Assembly: GCA_036381125.1 (NCBI GenBank)
Contig: DASVDK010000196.1
Coordinates: forward strand, 1 to 20,351
Origin: DASVDK01 sp036381125 [NCBI: Thermodesulfobacteriota bacterium]
GTDB taxonomy: Bacteria; DASVDK01
DNA length: 20,351 nucleotides
Direction: 5' to 3'
The notes beneath the pieces were generated by a model that was not told where the DNA came from, did not search any database, and saw only the letters and a program-made list of their open reading frames with translations. Made by a program: the position numbers and the translations under genes. Shown here in pieces: positions 1 to 6,414 of the stretch. Numbering within the stretch: position 1 is the first letter of the stretch; every line of letters begins with the position of its first letter.

Positions 1-980
1 AGGGGGAGCGCGAAGTTCCCGGCGCCGCAGTAGAGGTCGAGCAGTCGCACCCCCTCCCGCGGCGCGACGGCCCGCGCCACCGCCTCGACCAGCCGCGCGT
101 TCACGGCCGGGTTCGCCTGCATGAAGACGCCGGCCGGCACCTCGAGCGGGAGCGGACGGCCGCCCGGGCCCGGCACCGTGACCGTGAGCGCGGTCCGCCC
201 CCGCTCCACCGCCGACGCGGCCGCGCCGGCCGGCGGCTCGAGCCGCAGGCCGGCGAGCCCCGGCCACGCGGCGACGAGACGGTCGGCGAGACGCGCCGCC
301 TCTCGGGACGCGACGGCGGCCCCGAGACGGGCCGTGGCCACGACGTGCGCCGGGTCGTCTCCCACGGCGATCTCGACCTCGACGATCGGCGGCGGGACGC
401 GTCCGGCCGCCGCGGCGGCACGCAGGCGCTCGAACGCGGCCGCGACCGGCGGACTGGCCACGGCGCACCGCTCGACGTCGACCACCTCGTGGCTCGCCGC
501 CGCGCGGAAGCCGACCGCGCGCCGGCCGCGCTCGCCCGCGGGCCCGAGCGCCGCCTCGATGCGCGCGCGGTAGCCGAGACCGGGCGGGACCCCGGAGGGA
601 TCGACCGCGACGACGGGGATCTCGGCCGGCGCCTCCAGCCGGCCGATGCGCACGAGGGCGTCGCGCACGACGTCGGCGCGGCCGCGGCGCTGCGCCGCGA
701 GGTCGAGCGCGAGCCAGGCGCAGCCCCCGCATCGGCCCGCGTACGGACAGGGCGGCGCGACGCGGGCGGGCGACGGCTCGAGCAGCTCGACCACGCGCCC
801 CTCGAGGCGGCCGCCGCGCGCGGGGAGGAGCCGCACGCGCACGCGGTCGCCCGGCAGGCTCCCCGACACGAAGACCGCTCGCCCCTCGTAACGGGCGATC
901 CCGTCGCCGCCGCCCGCCATGCGGTCGATCACCACGACCGGCTCGCGGCCGTCGTCCGGCGGTCTGCTAGGATTGGGCAT
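1..980 (-). CDS. RlmD/TrmA-type RNA (uracil-C5) methyltransferase, partial (C-terminus outside window)
   Basis: Reading leftwards from ATG at 980, an open frame of about 326 codons runs off the left edge. Residues ~14-70 form a TRAM-like RNA-binding domain (VVVIDRMAGGGDGIARYEGR, then FVSGSLPGD). A CPYAGRCGGC motif (Cys78, Cys84, Cys87) plus Cys172 in VERCAV match the four [4Fe-4S] ligands of the RlmD/RumA branch, which makes m5U in 23S rRNA. The last visible residues, LLDLYCGAGNFALP, are SAM motif I of the Rossmann methyltransferase domain; the catalytic Cys lies off the window. The family is clear. The exact target (23S U1939, U747 or tRNA U54) cannot be settled from this part. The start codon is uncertain: in-frame ATGs lie at 1001, 980 and 920. 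The 980 start shares a CATG with the divergent gene at 979, and a GGTGA lies shortly before it. The start at 920 would cut into the TRAM domain. Confidence 0.88.
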   Translation of the reverse strand, partial: MPNPSRPPDDGREPVVVIDRMAGGGDGIARYEGRAVFVSGSLPGDRVRVRLLPARGGRLEGRVVELLEPSPARVAPPCPYAGRCGGCAWLALDLAAQRRGRADVVRDALVRIGRLEAPAEIPVVAVDPSGVPPGLGYRARIEAALGPAGERGRRAVGFRAAASHEVVDVERCAVASPPVAAAFERLRAAAAAGRVPPPIVEVEIAVGDDPAHVVATARLGAAVASREAARLADRLVAAWPGLAGLRLEPPAGAAASAVERGRTALTVTVPGPGGRPLPLEVPAGVFMQANPAVNARLVEAVARAVAPREGVRLLDLYCGAGNFALP

Positions 981-1686
981 GTTCGACTTCACCGGTCCCA
1001 TGGAGGCGCTGGTGGAGGACATCGTCCGGCGTCTGCCGGCCCTCGCGCACGTACGGACCGACCGGCTCCTGGTCACCGTGTCGCGCGCCAGGCGCGGCGG
1101 GCTCTCCGGCACCTACGCGCGGATCTTCCCCCTGCGCTTCGAGCACGGCGCCGTACGCACCACGCGGCGGGTCGGCCGCGAGCTGCACACGTACGAGATG
1201 CCGCCGCTCGTCTACGAGGGGCGGTCCATCCTCTACATCGTCACCTTCCTGCTGCCGCGGTTCCAGAACCTGACCTTCGAGCAGAAGGTCGCCACCGTGA
1301 TCCACGAGCTGTACCACGTGAGCGAGCGATGCGACGGCGACATCAGGCGGCTCGCCGGCAAGAACTTCGCCCACGGGCACTCGCGCCAGGCCTACGACCG
1401 GAAGATGGAGGCGCTCGCCGCCGAGTACCTCGCCCACCCCGGGCACCGCGCCGTCACCGAGTTCCTGAGGCCCCGCTTCCACACGCTCGAGGCACGCTAC
1501 GGCGGCGTCATCGGCCGGCGGCTCTCGCCGCCGGTGCCGCGCCTCGTTGCCCGCGAGCCGGCGACGCGTCGCGCACGGCGGCCGGCCGTCGCGGCGCCGC
1601 CCGTCCATCCGCCCGTCCAGCTCCCCTTCCCCTTCCCTACGCCCCCGCCGGCCCGGCGTCCCGGACGGCGACGACCAGGCACTTGA
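979..1686 (+). CDS. Putative zinc metallopeptidase (HExxH), uncharacterised
   Basis: This 235-residue protein is the only well-supported intact plus-strand gene. I chose ATG 979 because AGGA lies 7 nt before it; the frame is open for 20 more codons upstream without a good ribosome site. It carries HELYH at residues 109-113 (ATVIHELYHVSE), the zinc-binding and catalytic motif of many metallopeptidases. It is followed by KNFAHGHSRQAYDRK (about 128-142), whose His132 and His134 could supply a third ligand. Residues ~181-235 are an Arg/Pro-rich low-complexity tail, and the last 50 bp overlap the end of the convergent RlmI-like gene. No signal peptide or membrane segment is visible, so it is probably cytoplasmic. 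It resembles conserved putative metallopeptidase-domain proteins of unknown function; substrate and role are unknown. Its neighbours, both RNA methyltransferase genes on the other strand, give little hint. Confidence 0.8.
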   Translation: MFDFTGPMEALVEDIVRRLPALAHVRTDRLLVTVSRARRGGLSGTYARIFPLRFEHGAVRTTRRVGRELHTYEMPPLVYEGRSILYIVTFLLPRFQNLTFEQKVATVIHELYHVSERCDGDIRRLAGKNFAHGHSRQAYDRKMEALAAEYLAHPGHRAVTEFLRPRFHTLEARYGGVIGRRLSPPVPRLVAREPATRRARRPAVAAPPVHPPVQLPFPFPTPPPARRPGRRRPGT

Positions 1687-2839
1687 GGTAGTCGGTCTCC
1701 GGGCAGCCGAGGAGCACCGGGTGATCCGGCGCCTGCCCTCCGGTCTCCACGACGAGGGCCGTGCGGCCGGCGTCGGCGGCGGCATCGCGGACGAGGTCGC
1801 GGAAGGTCTCGCGGTCGATGTGGTAGGAGCAGGAGCAGGTCACGAGGTGCCCGCCCGGGGCAAGGAGGCGGAAGGCCCGCCGGTTGATCTCGCGGTAGCC
1901 CCGCCGCGCGCCCGCCACCTGCTTGCGCGACCTGGCGAAGGCCGGCGGGTCGAGGATCACGAGGTCGAACCGCGCCCCCGCCGCATCGAGCGCCGCGAGG
2001 CGGTCGAGGGCGTCGCCCTGCTCGAAGCGGCAGCGGTCGGCGAGCCCGTTCCGCTCGGCGTTGCGCCGCGCGAGCGCGAGCGCCTCGGCCGACGCGTCGA
2101 GGAAGCGCACCTCCCGCGCCCCGGCCTTCGCGGCCCGCAGGCCGAAGGCCCCCGAGTAGCAGAAGGCGTCCAGCACCCTCGCGTCCGGGGCGAGCCGGTC
2201 GACTCGCGTGTGGTTCACCCGCTGATCGAAGAAGAAGCCGGTCTTCTGGCCTCTGCACGGGTCGACCTCGAAGGCGAGGCCGTTCACCTCGATGACGAGG
2301 GGGGCGTCGACCCGGCCGCGCACCTCCGGCTCGGCGAGCGGCAGCCCTTCGAGCTCCCGGATGCCGGCGTCGCGCCGCACGACGACCCCCTCGGGCGCGA
2401 GCGTCGCCTCGAGCGCCTCGAGCGCCTCCGGCAGGAGCCGCTCCATGCCGGCCGTGAGCGGCTGCACCACGAGCACCGCGCCGTAGCGGTCCACCACGAG
2501 TCCCGGCAGGCCGTCGGCCTCGCCGAAGACGAGGCGGTACGCGCTCGCCCCGGGAAGATGACGCTCGCGCAGTCGCATCGCGGCCGCGAGGCGCGCCTCG
2601 AAGAACGACCGGTCGATCTCGCGAGCCTCCCGGCTCATGAGCCGTGCGGCGATGAGGGTATGGGGGTTGTAGTAGCCGACGCCGAGGAGGCGGCCGCGCG
2701 CATCGGTCACGCGGACCAGCTCTCCCGGCTCGAACCGGGGCGGCCGGTCCCCGAACGGCGCGATCTCGTTCGAGAAGACCCAGGGGTGCCCCGCCTTGAC
2801 TCGGCCCTCTTCGTGTGGTCGGAGCGTCACGGTACGCAC
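1637..2839 (-). CDS. rlmI: RlmI-type 23S rRNA (cytosine-C5) methyltransferase
   Basis: This 400-residue SAM-dependent methyltransferase is of the RlmI family, which methylates C5 of C1962 in 23S rRNA in E. coli. The order is typical. A PUA RNA-binding domain comes first (~1-75, starting RTVTLRPHEEGRVKAGHPWVF). A central domain contains FGEADGLPGLVVDRYG, then GQKTGFFFDQR near 198-208. The Rossmann domain has SAM motif I DAFCYSGAFG (~224-233) and motif IV ILDPPAFARSRK (~295-306). I chose GTG 2839, directly before the PUA domain. An in-frame ATG at 2887 would add 16 residues, but it lies inside a 25-bp tandem repeat, so it is probably a chance extension. The 3' end overlaps the plus-strand metallopeptidase gene by 50 bp, tail to tail. 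No clear promoter is visible. Family call is secure; the exact rRNA position is inferred. Confidence 0.9.
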   Translation of the reverse strand: MRTVTLRPHEEGRVKAGHPWVFSNEIAPFGDRPPRFEPGELVRVTDARGRLLGVGYYNPHTLIAARLMSREAREIDRSFFEARLAAAMRLRERHLPGASAYRLVFGEADGLPGLVVDRYGAVLVVQPLTAGMERLLPEALEALEATLAPEGVVVRRDAGIRELEGLPLAEPEVRGRVDAPLVIEVNGLAFEVDPCRGQKTGFFFDQRVNHTRVDRLAPDARVLDAFCYSGAFGLRAAKAGAREVRFLDASAEALALARRNAERNGLADRCRFEQGDALDRLAALDAAGARFDLVILDPPAFARSRKQVAGARRGYREINRRAFRLLAPGGHLVTCSCSYHIDRETFRDLVRDAAADAGRTALVVETGGQAPDHPVLLGCPETDYLKCLVVAVRDAGPAGA

Positions 2840-2869
2840 GCCCGCATGGTAGCGTGGCCGCAGCGCCCC

Positions 2870-2944
2870 GGGGTCAGGCCTTTCCATTTTCCAGGGGGTC
2901 AGGTCTTTCCATTTTCCAGAGGGTCAGGTCTTTCCGTTTTCCAG
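2870..2944. repeat. Three tandem 25-bp repeats (GGGGTCAGGYCTTTCC family)
   Basis: Three back-to-back units lie at 2870-2894, 2895-2919 and 2920-2944. Each has the form (G/A)GGGTCAGG(C/T)CTTTCC(A/G) then TTTTCCAG, with only single-base differences. An inverted copy of the unit head (GGCCTGACCC, 2960-2969) and a direct head fragment (GGGTCAGG, 2987-2994) follow. The array is AT-richer than its surroundings and fills the interval between the GAF protein gene and the rlmI-like gene. It resembles REP-like extragenic repeats, which in several high-GC groups are moved by REP-associated tyrosine transposases. No such transposase is in this window, so that link is inferred. Confidence 0.85.
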
Positions 2945-2959
2945 CCGGAGAAGCGTCGA

Positions 2960-2994
2960 GGCCTGACCCGCGGGACGATCCTGGCCGGGTCAGG
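2960..2994. repeat. Inverted and partial copies of the 25-bp repeat head
   Basis: GGCCTGACCC at 2960-2969 is the exact reverse complement of GGGTCAGGCC at 2871-2880, and GGGTCAGG recurs at 2987-2994. The stop codon of the minus-strand GAF protein gene (TGA, 2992-2990) lies inside the last fragment, so the gene end may derive from the repeat. Opposed copies could fold into a long stem in RNA. Confidence 0.7.
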
Positions 2995-5455
2995 AGATGG
3001 CGCGTGGCCTCGAGGCGTGCTCGATGAGGGCGCGGGCGGCGTCCCCGTCGGCGACGAGGCCGGGGGGGAGGTCGTCGGGCGCCTGGGCGACGCCCATGGC
3101 GAGGCGGGCGCCCAGCTCCGCCATCGCCGTGCCGAGGCCGTCCTCGCGCGCGGCCTTCTCGAGCCGGTCGGCGACGGCGCGAGCGCCGTCCTCGGTATCG
3201 GGCAGAAGGACGGCAAGCCGGGTCTGGCTCACGCGCACGACCTCGTCGTAGACGCGCAACCGCGAGCGGAACGCCTCGCCGAGCTGCGCCAGGAGCGGGT
3301 CGATGCGCCGGGCGGCCCGCGAGGCGAGGATCCGCTCCGGCTCGAGCCGCGCGACGATCACGCCGACGTGGCGGCCGTTGCGCCGCGACCGCGCCAGCTC
3401 GTCGGCAAGCCGCCTCGACAGGTACGCCGCCCCGCCCGAGCCAGCCGGTGCCCCCGGCAACTCCCGCGCCGGCGAAGGCACCGGTGCACCTGCCCGGACG
3501 GAAAGGTTCGGCCTCGCCGGGGCCGCGCCCCGGCGCGAGGCGGCGGGCGGAACGGCCGCCCGGGAGGCGCCAGGATCGGCGGCCGGCGGGCGGTTCGCGG
3601 CCGCGGCGGCCGCGGGCGGCGCCGACCGGGGCGACGGCTCGGCCGGCGCCGGCGCCGGCGCTCGCGCTCCCGATCGCTCCTTGAGCGTCTGCTCGACGTA
3701 GGCGGCCAGCCGCCCGAGGATCTCCTCGTCGCCGGCGCCGAAAGGGAGCGGCCGGAAGGGATCGTCGGCCACCTTGTCGGCGACCGCGATCGTCCCGGCC
3801 ACGCGGCTGTCGACGAGCAGCGGGGTGGCCAGCCAGGTCCCCTCGCGCACGGCGCGCCGCTCCCGGCTCGCACGGCCGGCCGCCTGCTGCTCCGCGGCGA
3901 GCCGCTCGCGCCTGGCCGCCCGGTCCTCCGGGAGGCCGTAGGCGCCCTTCATGGTGAAGCGCGCCCCCTCCTCGCGGATCCGCACGACGGCCACGTCGGC
4001 CTCGAGAACCATGGCGGCCGACGCGGCGACGACGCGCCCCAGCTCCTCGAGGCTCGGCGCGGTGAGGATCGAGAGGCCGGCCTCGGTGATGGCGGCGAGC
4101 TTCGTCGCCTTGCCGGCCGCGGCGGCCTGCTCGCGCTCGCGCCGCAGGGCGTCGGCGAGCAGCGGCTTGAGTTCGCGCGAGAGGTCCACCGCCGCGCCGT
4201 CGCTCCCCGCGGTGGCGGTGATGACGAGGACGCCCTCGACACTCGACCGCGCGAGGAGCGGAGCGGCCAGCACGAGCCCGCCCCCCTCGGGATCGACCAG
4301 GCGCCGCTCCCGTCGCTCGCGCACGACGGCCCCTTCGAGGCCGTGGCCGAGCGACATCCGCGCCCCGCGCGCCCACGGCGCGCCGGCGCCGGCCTGGCTC
4401 GTGCCCTCGACGACGAGCAGCTCCGCCTCCGCGTCGTACCGGTAGACGGTGCAGGTGCCGCCCGGCAGGCGGGCCGCGACGGAGCGGCAGATGCCGTCGA
4501 GGCGCTCGGCGAGCGACCCCTCGGCGTCGAGCCGCTCGCGGAACTCGCGGTACGCGTCGAAGCGGGCCGCCACGCCCCTGAGCCGCTCGAACTCCTGCGA
4601 CCGGGAGATGATCTGGGCCTCGAGCGTCGCCAGCCGGGTGAGGAACGCGAGGTCCTCGTCGGTGAAGGCGTCGGGATCGGTCCGATGATGGACGTTGAGG
4701 ACGCCGATCACCCGGCCGTCGCCCGCGCGCAGCGGGACGCAGAGGGCGGCCGCCACGTCCTCCCGGATGTGGTGCGCGCCGGTGAGGGTCGGGTTGGCCG
4801 GCCCCGAGATCCGAAGCGGCGTCCCCTCCCTGGCGACCTTCCCCGAGATCCCCTCCCCCAGCGGGACGCGAATCGTGGGGATGACGTACGGGTCGATCCC
4901 CTCGGCGACGCGGACGCGGAGCACCTGCTCCTCGGGATCGAGCAGCAGCAGCGAGCCGCGATGCGCGCCGGTGGACTCGATCGCCACCGAGAGCACGAGC
5001 GACAGCAGCTCCTCCTGGTTCGACGCGAGGTTCACCGCGCCGATGATCTCGGAGAGGCCCGTGAAGAGCGCCGACTGCCGCTCGGCCGACTGGTCGCGGA
5101 CCGCGGCGGTCGGGTCCTTGGTCCCCCAGAGCAGCCGCGCGGAGAGCGCGCTCATGACCGTCGCGCGGGGCGGCTTCTTCTGCTGGATCGCGGCGCCCGT
5201 CTCGGCGTCGTGCGACGCGTCGATGACGAGGTCGAGGTCGGGCGTCTCGGCCAGCGCATCGAGGGTCGGCGCCACGGTCACCTGGTACCTGGAGGCGAGG
5301 CGATAGCCGAGCGCGTCGAGCTTGAAGACGAGCGCGTCCGGGTTGCGGTCGGCGATGAGCACGACCTTCACGTTCGGATCGCGGTCGAGCACCGGCAGGA
5401 GGGCGAGGCCCTCCTTGTTCGCACCGACGATGGCGACCCTGCGCATCCGCGGCAT
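2990..5455 (-). CDS. Rossmann + three GAF domains + degenerate GGDEF-like signalling protein
   Basis: An 821-residue, probably cytoplasmic protein without membrane segments. Residues ~5-110 look like an NAD(P)/nucleotide-binding Rossmann domain: VAIVGANKEGLALLPVL, acidic strand end VVLIADRNPD, and DLVIDASHD. Three GAF-type sensor domains follow at ~130-285 (clearest: GVLNVHHRTDPDAFTDEDL near 251), ~300-440 and ~450-590. An Ala/Pro-rich linker spans ~597-675 and carries a repeat shared with two neighbour genes. Residues ~677-815 align with a GGDEF fold (YLSRRLADELARSRRNGRHV; RVSQTRLAVLLPDTEDGARA), but the GGDEF signature at 743-747 reads SQTRL. Cyclic-di-GMP synthesis is therefore not expected. 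ATG 5455 lies 8 nt after the response regulator stop and has GAGG just upstream. Domain limits are judged by eye. Role unknown; last gene of a signalling operon. Confidence 0.85.
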   Translation of the reverse strand: MPRMRRVAIVGANKEGLALLPVLDRDPNVKVVLIADRNPDALVFKLDALGYRLASRYQVTVAPTLDALAETPDLDLVIDASHDAETGAAIQQKKPPRATVMSALSARLLWGTKDPTAAVRDQSAERQSALFTGLSEIIGAVNLASNQEELLSLVLSVAIESTGAHRGSLLLLDPEEQVLRVRVAEGIDPYVIPTIRVPLGEGISGKVAREGTPLRISGPANPTLTGAHHIREDVAAALCVPLRAGDGRVIGVLNVHHRTDPDAFTDEDLAFLTRLATLEAQIISRSQEFERLRGVAARFDAYREFRERLDAEGSLAERLDGICRSVAARLPGGTCTVYRYDAEAELLVVEGTSQAGAGAPWARGARMSLGHGLEGAVVRERRERRLVDPEGGGLVLAAPLLARSSVEGVLVITATAGSDGAAVDLSRELKPLLADALRREREQAAAAGKATKLAAITEAGLSILTAPSLEELGRVVAASAAMVLEADVAVVRIREEGARFTMKGAYGLPEDRAARRERLAAEQQAAGRASRERRAVREGTWLATPLLVDSRVAGTIAVADKVADDPFRPLPFGAGDEEILGRLAAYVEQTLKERSGARAPAPAPAEPSPRSAPPAAAAAANRPPAADPGASRAAVPPAASRRGAAPARPNLSVRAGAPVPSPARELPGAPAGSGGAAYLSRRLADELARSRRNGRHVGVIVARLEPERILASRAARRIDPLLAQLGEAFRSRLRVYDEVVRVSQTRLAVLLPDTEDGARAVADRLEKAAREDGLGTAMAELGARLAMGVAQAPDDLPPGLVADGDAARALIEHASRPRAIS
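3454..3507. repeat. Intragenic linker repeat, copy A (GAF protein gene)
   Basis: The stretch begins CCGGCAACTCCCGCGCCGG and continues CGAAGGC. It closely matches copy C at 8012-8065 (CCGGCAACTGCCGAGCCGG, then CGAAGGC) and has the same length. On the minus strand it encodes LSVRAGAPVPSPARELPG in the linker between the third GAF and the GGDEF-like domain. Confidence 0.6.
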
Positions 5456-5463
5456 GCTCGCCT

Positions 5464-6414
5464 CTACCCCTTCGGCTCGATCACGCCGAGCGCGAAGAGG
5501 TCGAGCAGCGTCGGCTGGATGGCCGACGGGGTCGACGGCGGGGCCGCCGGCGTGCGGGGGGACGTCCGTTCGGCCGAGGGAGCCGCAGCCGGGACCTTGC
5601 CGGCGCGGGGGGCGCCGGGCGCGCCGGCCGGCTCGCCGGCACGGGGGGCGCCGGGCGCACCGGCCGGCTCGGCGCGGTCGGCGGCCGGCGGCCGGCCGAG
5701 CTCGTCGGCGGCGCGCAGCGCGTCGAGGAGCAGCTCCTGCGTGGAGCCCGAGAGGGTGCGGGCCGGGGCCTCGCCGCCGAGGACGATCTCGAAGCGCCCC
5801 TCGCTCAGCGCGAGCAGCGACGGCAGCGCGGCGCGCCCCGCGACGCCGGCGTGGACCGCGTGCACCATGCTGCCCCGCTCGAGGAAGAGTCCGCCGACCT
5901 CCTCGCCGGCCGGTCCGATCACCCGCACCGCCGCCGTCTTGCGGCCGAGGTCGAGGATCTGCGCGATGTCGACGAGGCTCATGTCCCGCAGGTTGCCGGT
6001 AATGCCGGCGTCGGGCCCCTCGTCGGCCGCCGCGGCGACCGCCGCCCGCTTGAGGACCGCGCGCACCCGGGCGACCAGCTCCCTCGTGTCGAACGGCTTC
6101 GGGAGGAAGTCGTCCGCGCCGAGCTGCAGGCCGTAGATCCGGTCGGGCGCCGTGCTGCGCAGCGAGAGGAAGATGATCGGGATCCGCGCCGTCGCCCGTT
6201 CCGCTCTGAGCCGCCGGCAGAGCTGCCAGCCGTCGAGGCGGGGCATCAGGATGTCGGTGATCACGAGGTCGGGCGGCCGCGCCAGCACCCCCTCCCAGGC
6301 CGCCTGACCGTCGGCCGCCTGCTCCACGTCGAAGCCGGCGCGGCGCAGCACGGCGTCCAGCATCACCCGCATGTCGCGCTCGTCGTCGACCACGAGGATG
6401 CGGGGCCGGCTCAT
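5464..6414 (-). CDS. Response regulator: receiver + PATAN (DUF4388) domain
   Basis: A 316-residue protein with a CheY-like receiver (~4-122): acidic pair D10/D11, phosphorylation site D54 in VITDILMP, Ser84 in IFLSL, and Lys106 in LPKPF. All expected receiver residues are present, so it is probably phosphorylated by a histidine kinase encoded elsewhere. Residues ~136-237 match the PATAN/DUF4388 domain (GNLRDMSLVDIAQILDLGRK, then GLFLERGSMVHA), a probable protein-interaction module found beside receivers and MglA-type GTPases in deltaproteobacteria. The remainder is an Ala/Pro-rich linker with a duplicated AGEPAGAPGAPR unit, ending in a short conserved-looking tail (IQPTLLDLFALGVIEPKG). There is no DNA-binding domain. 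The ATG overlaps the stop of the GTPase-like gene (ATGA, 6414-6411), which suggests coupled translation. Confidence 0.92.
   Translation of the reverse strand: MSRPRILVVDDERDMRVMLDAVLRRAGFDVEQAADGQAAWEGVLARPPDLVITDILMPRLDGWQLCRRLRAERATARIPIIFLSLRSTAPDRIYGLQLGADDFLPKPFDTRELVARVRAVLKRAAVAAAADEGPDAGITGNLRDMSLVDIAQILDLGRKTAAVRVIGPAGEEVGGLFLERGSMVHAVHAGVAGRAALPSLLALSEGRFEIVLGGEAPARTLSGSTQELLLDALRAADELGRPPAADRAEPAGAPGAPRAGEPAGAPGAPRAGKVPAAAPSAERTSPRTPAAPPSTPSAIQPTLLDLFALGVIEPKG
5599..5670. repeat. 36-bp tandem duplication in response regulator linker
   Basis: Two adjacent 36-bp units (5599-5634 and 5635-5670) differ at only two positions. Each starts GCCGGC(G/A)CGGGGGG and ends CCGGCCGGCTC. The length is a multiple of three, so the frame is kept and the protein gains a second AGEPAGAPGAPR unit. 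Confidence 0.85.

Noticed and set aside
2840-2887. ATG 2887 as start of the rlmI-like gene
   Set aside because: It lies in a tandem repeat and adds 16 residues before the PUA domain start. GTG 2839 fits the family better, though this is not proven.
2870-2944. CRISPR array
   Set aside because: The 25-bp units are directly adjacent with no spacers, and no cas gene is nearby.
1547-6136. A 1529-codon plus-strand open frame
   Set aside because: It is antisense to the rlmI-like gene, the GAF protein and part of the receiver-PATAN gene, all with recognisable domains. Its own product has no domain and a composition typical of GC-rich shadows.
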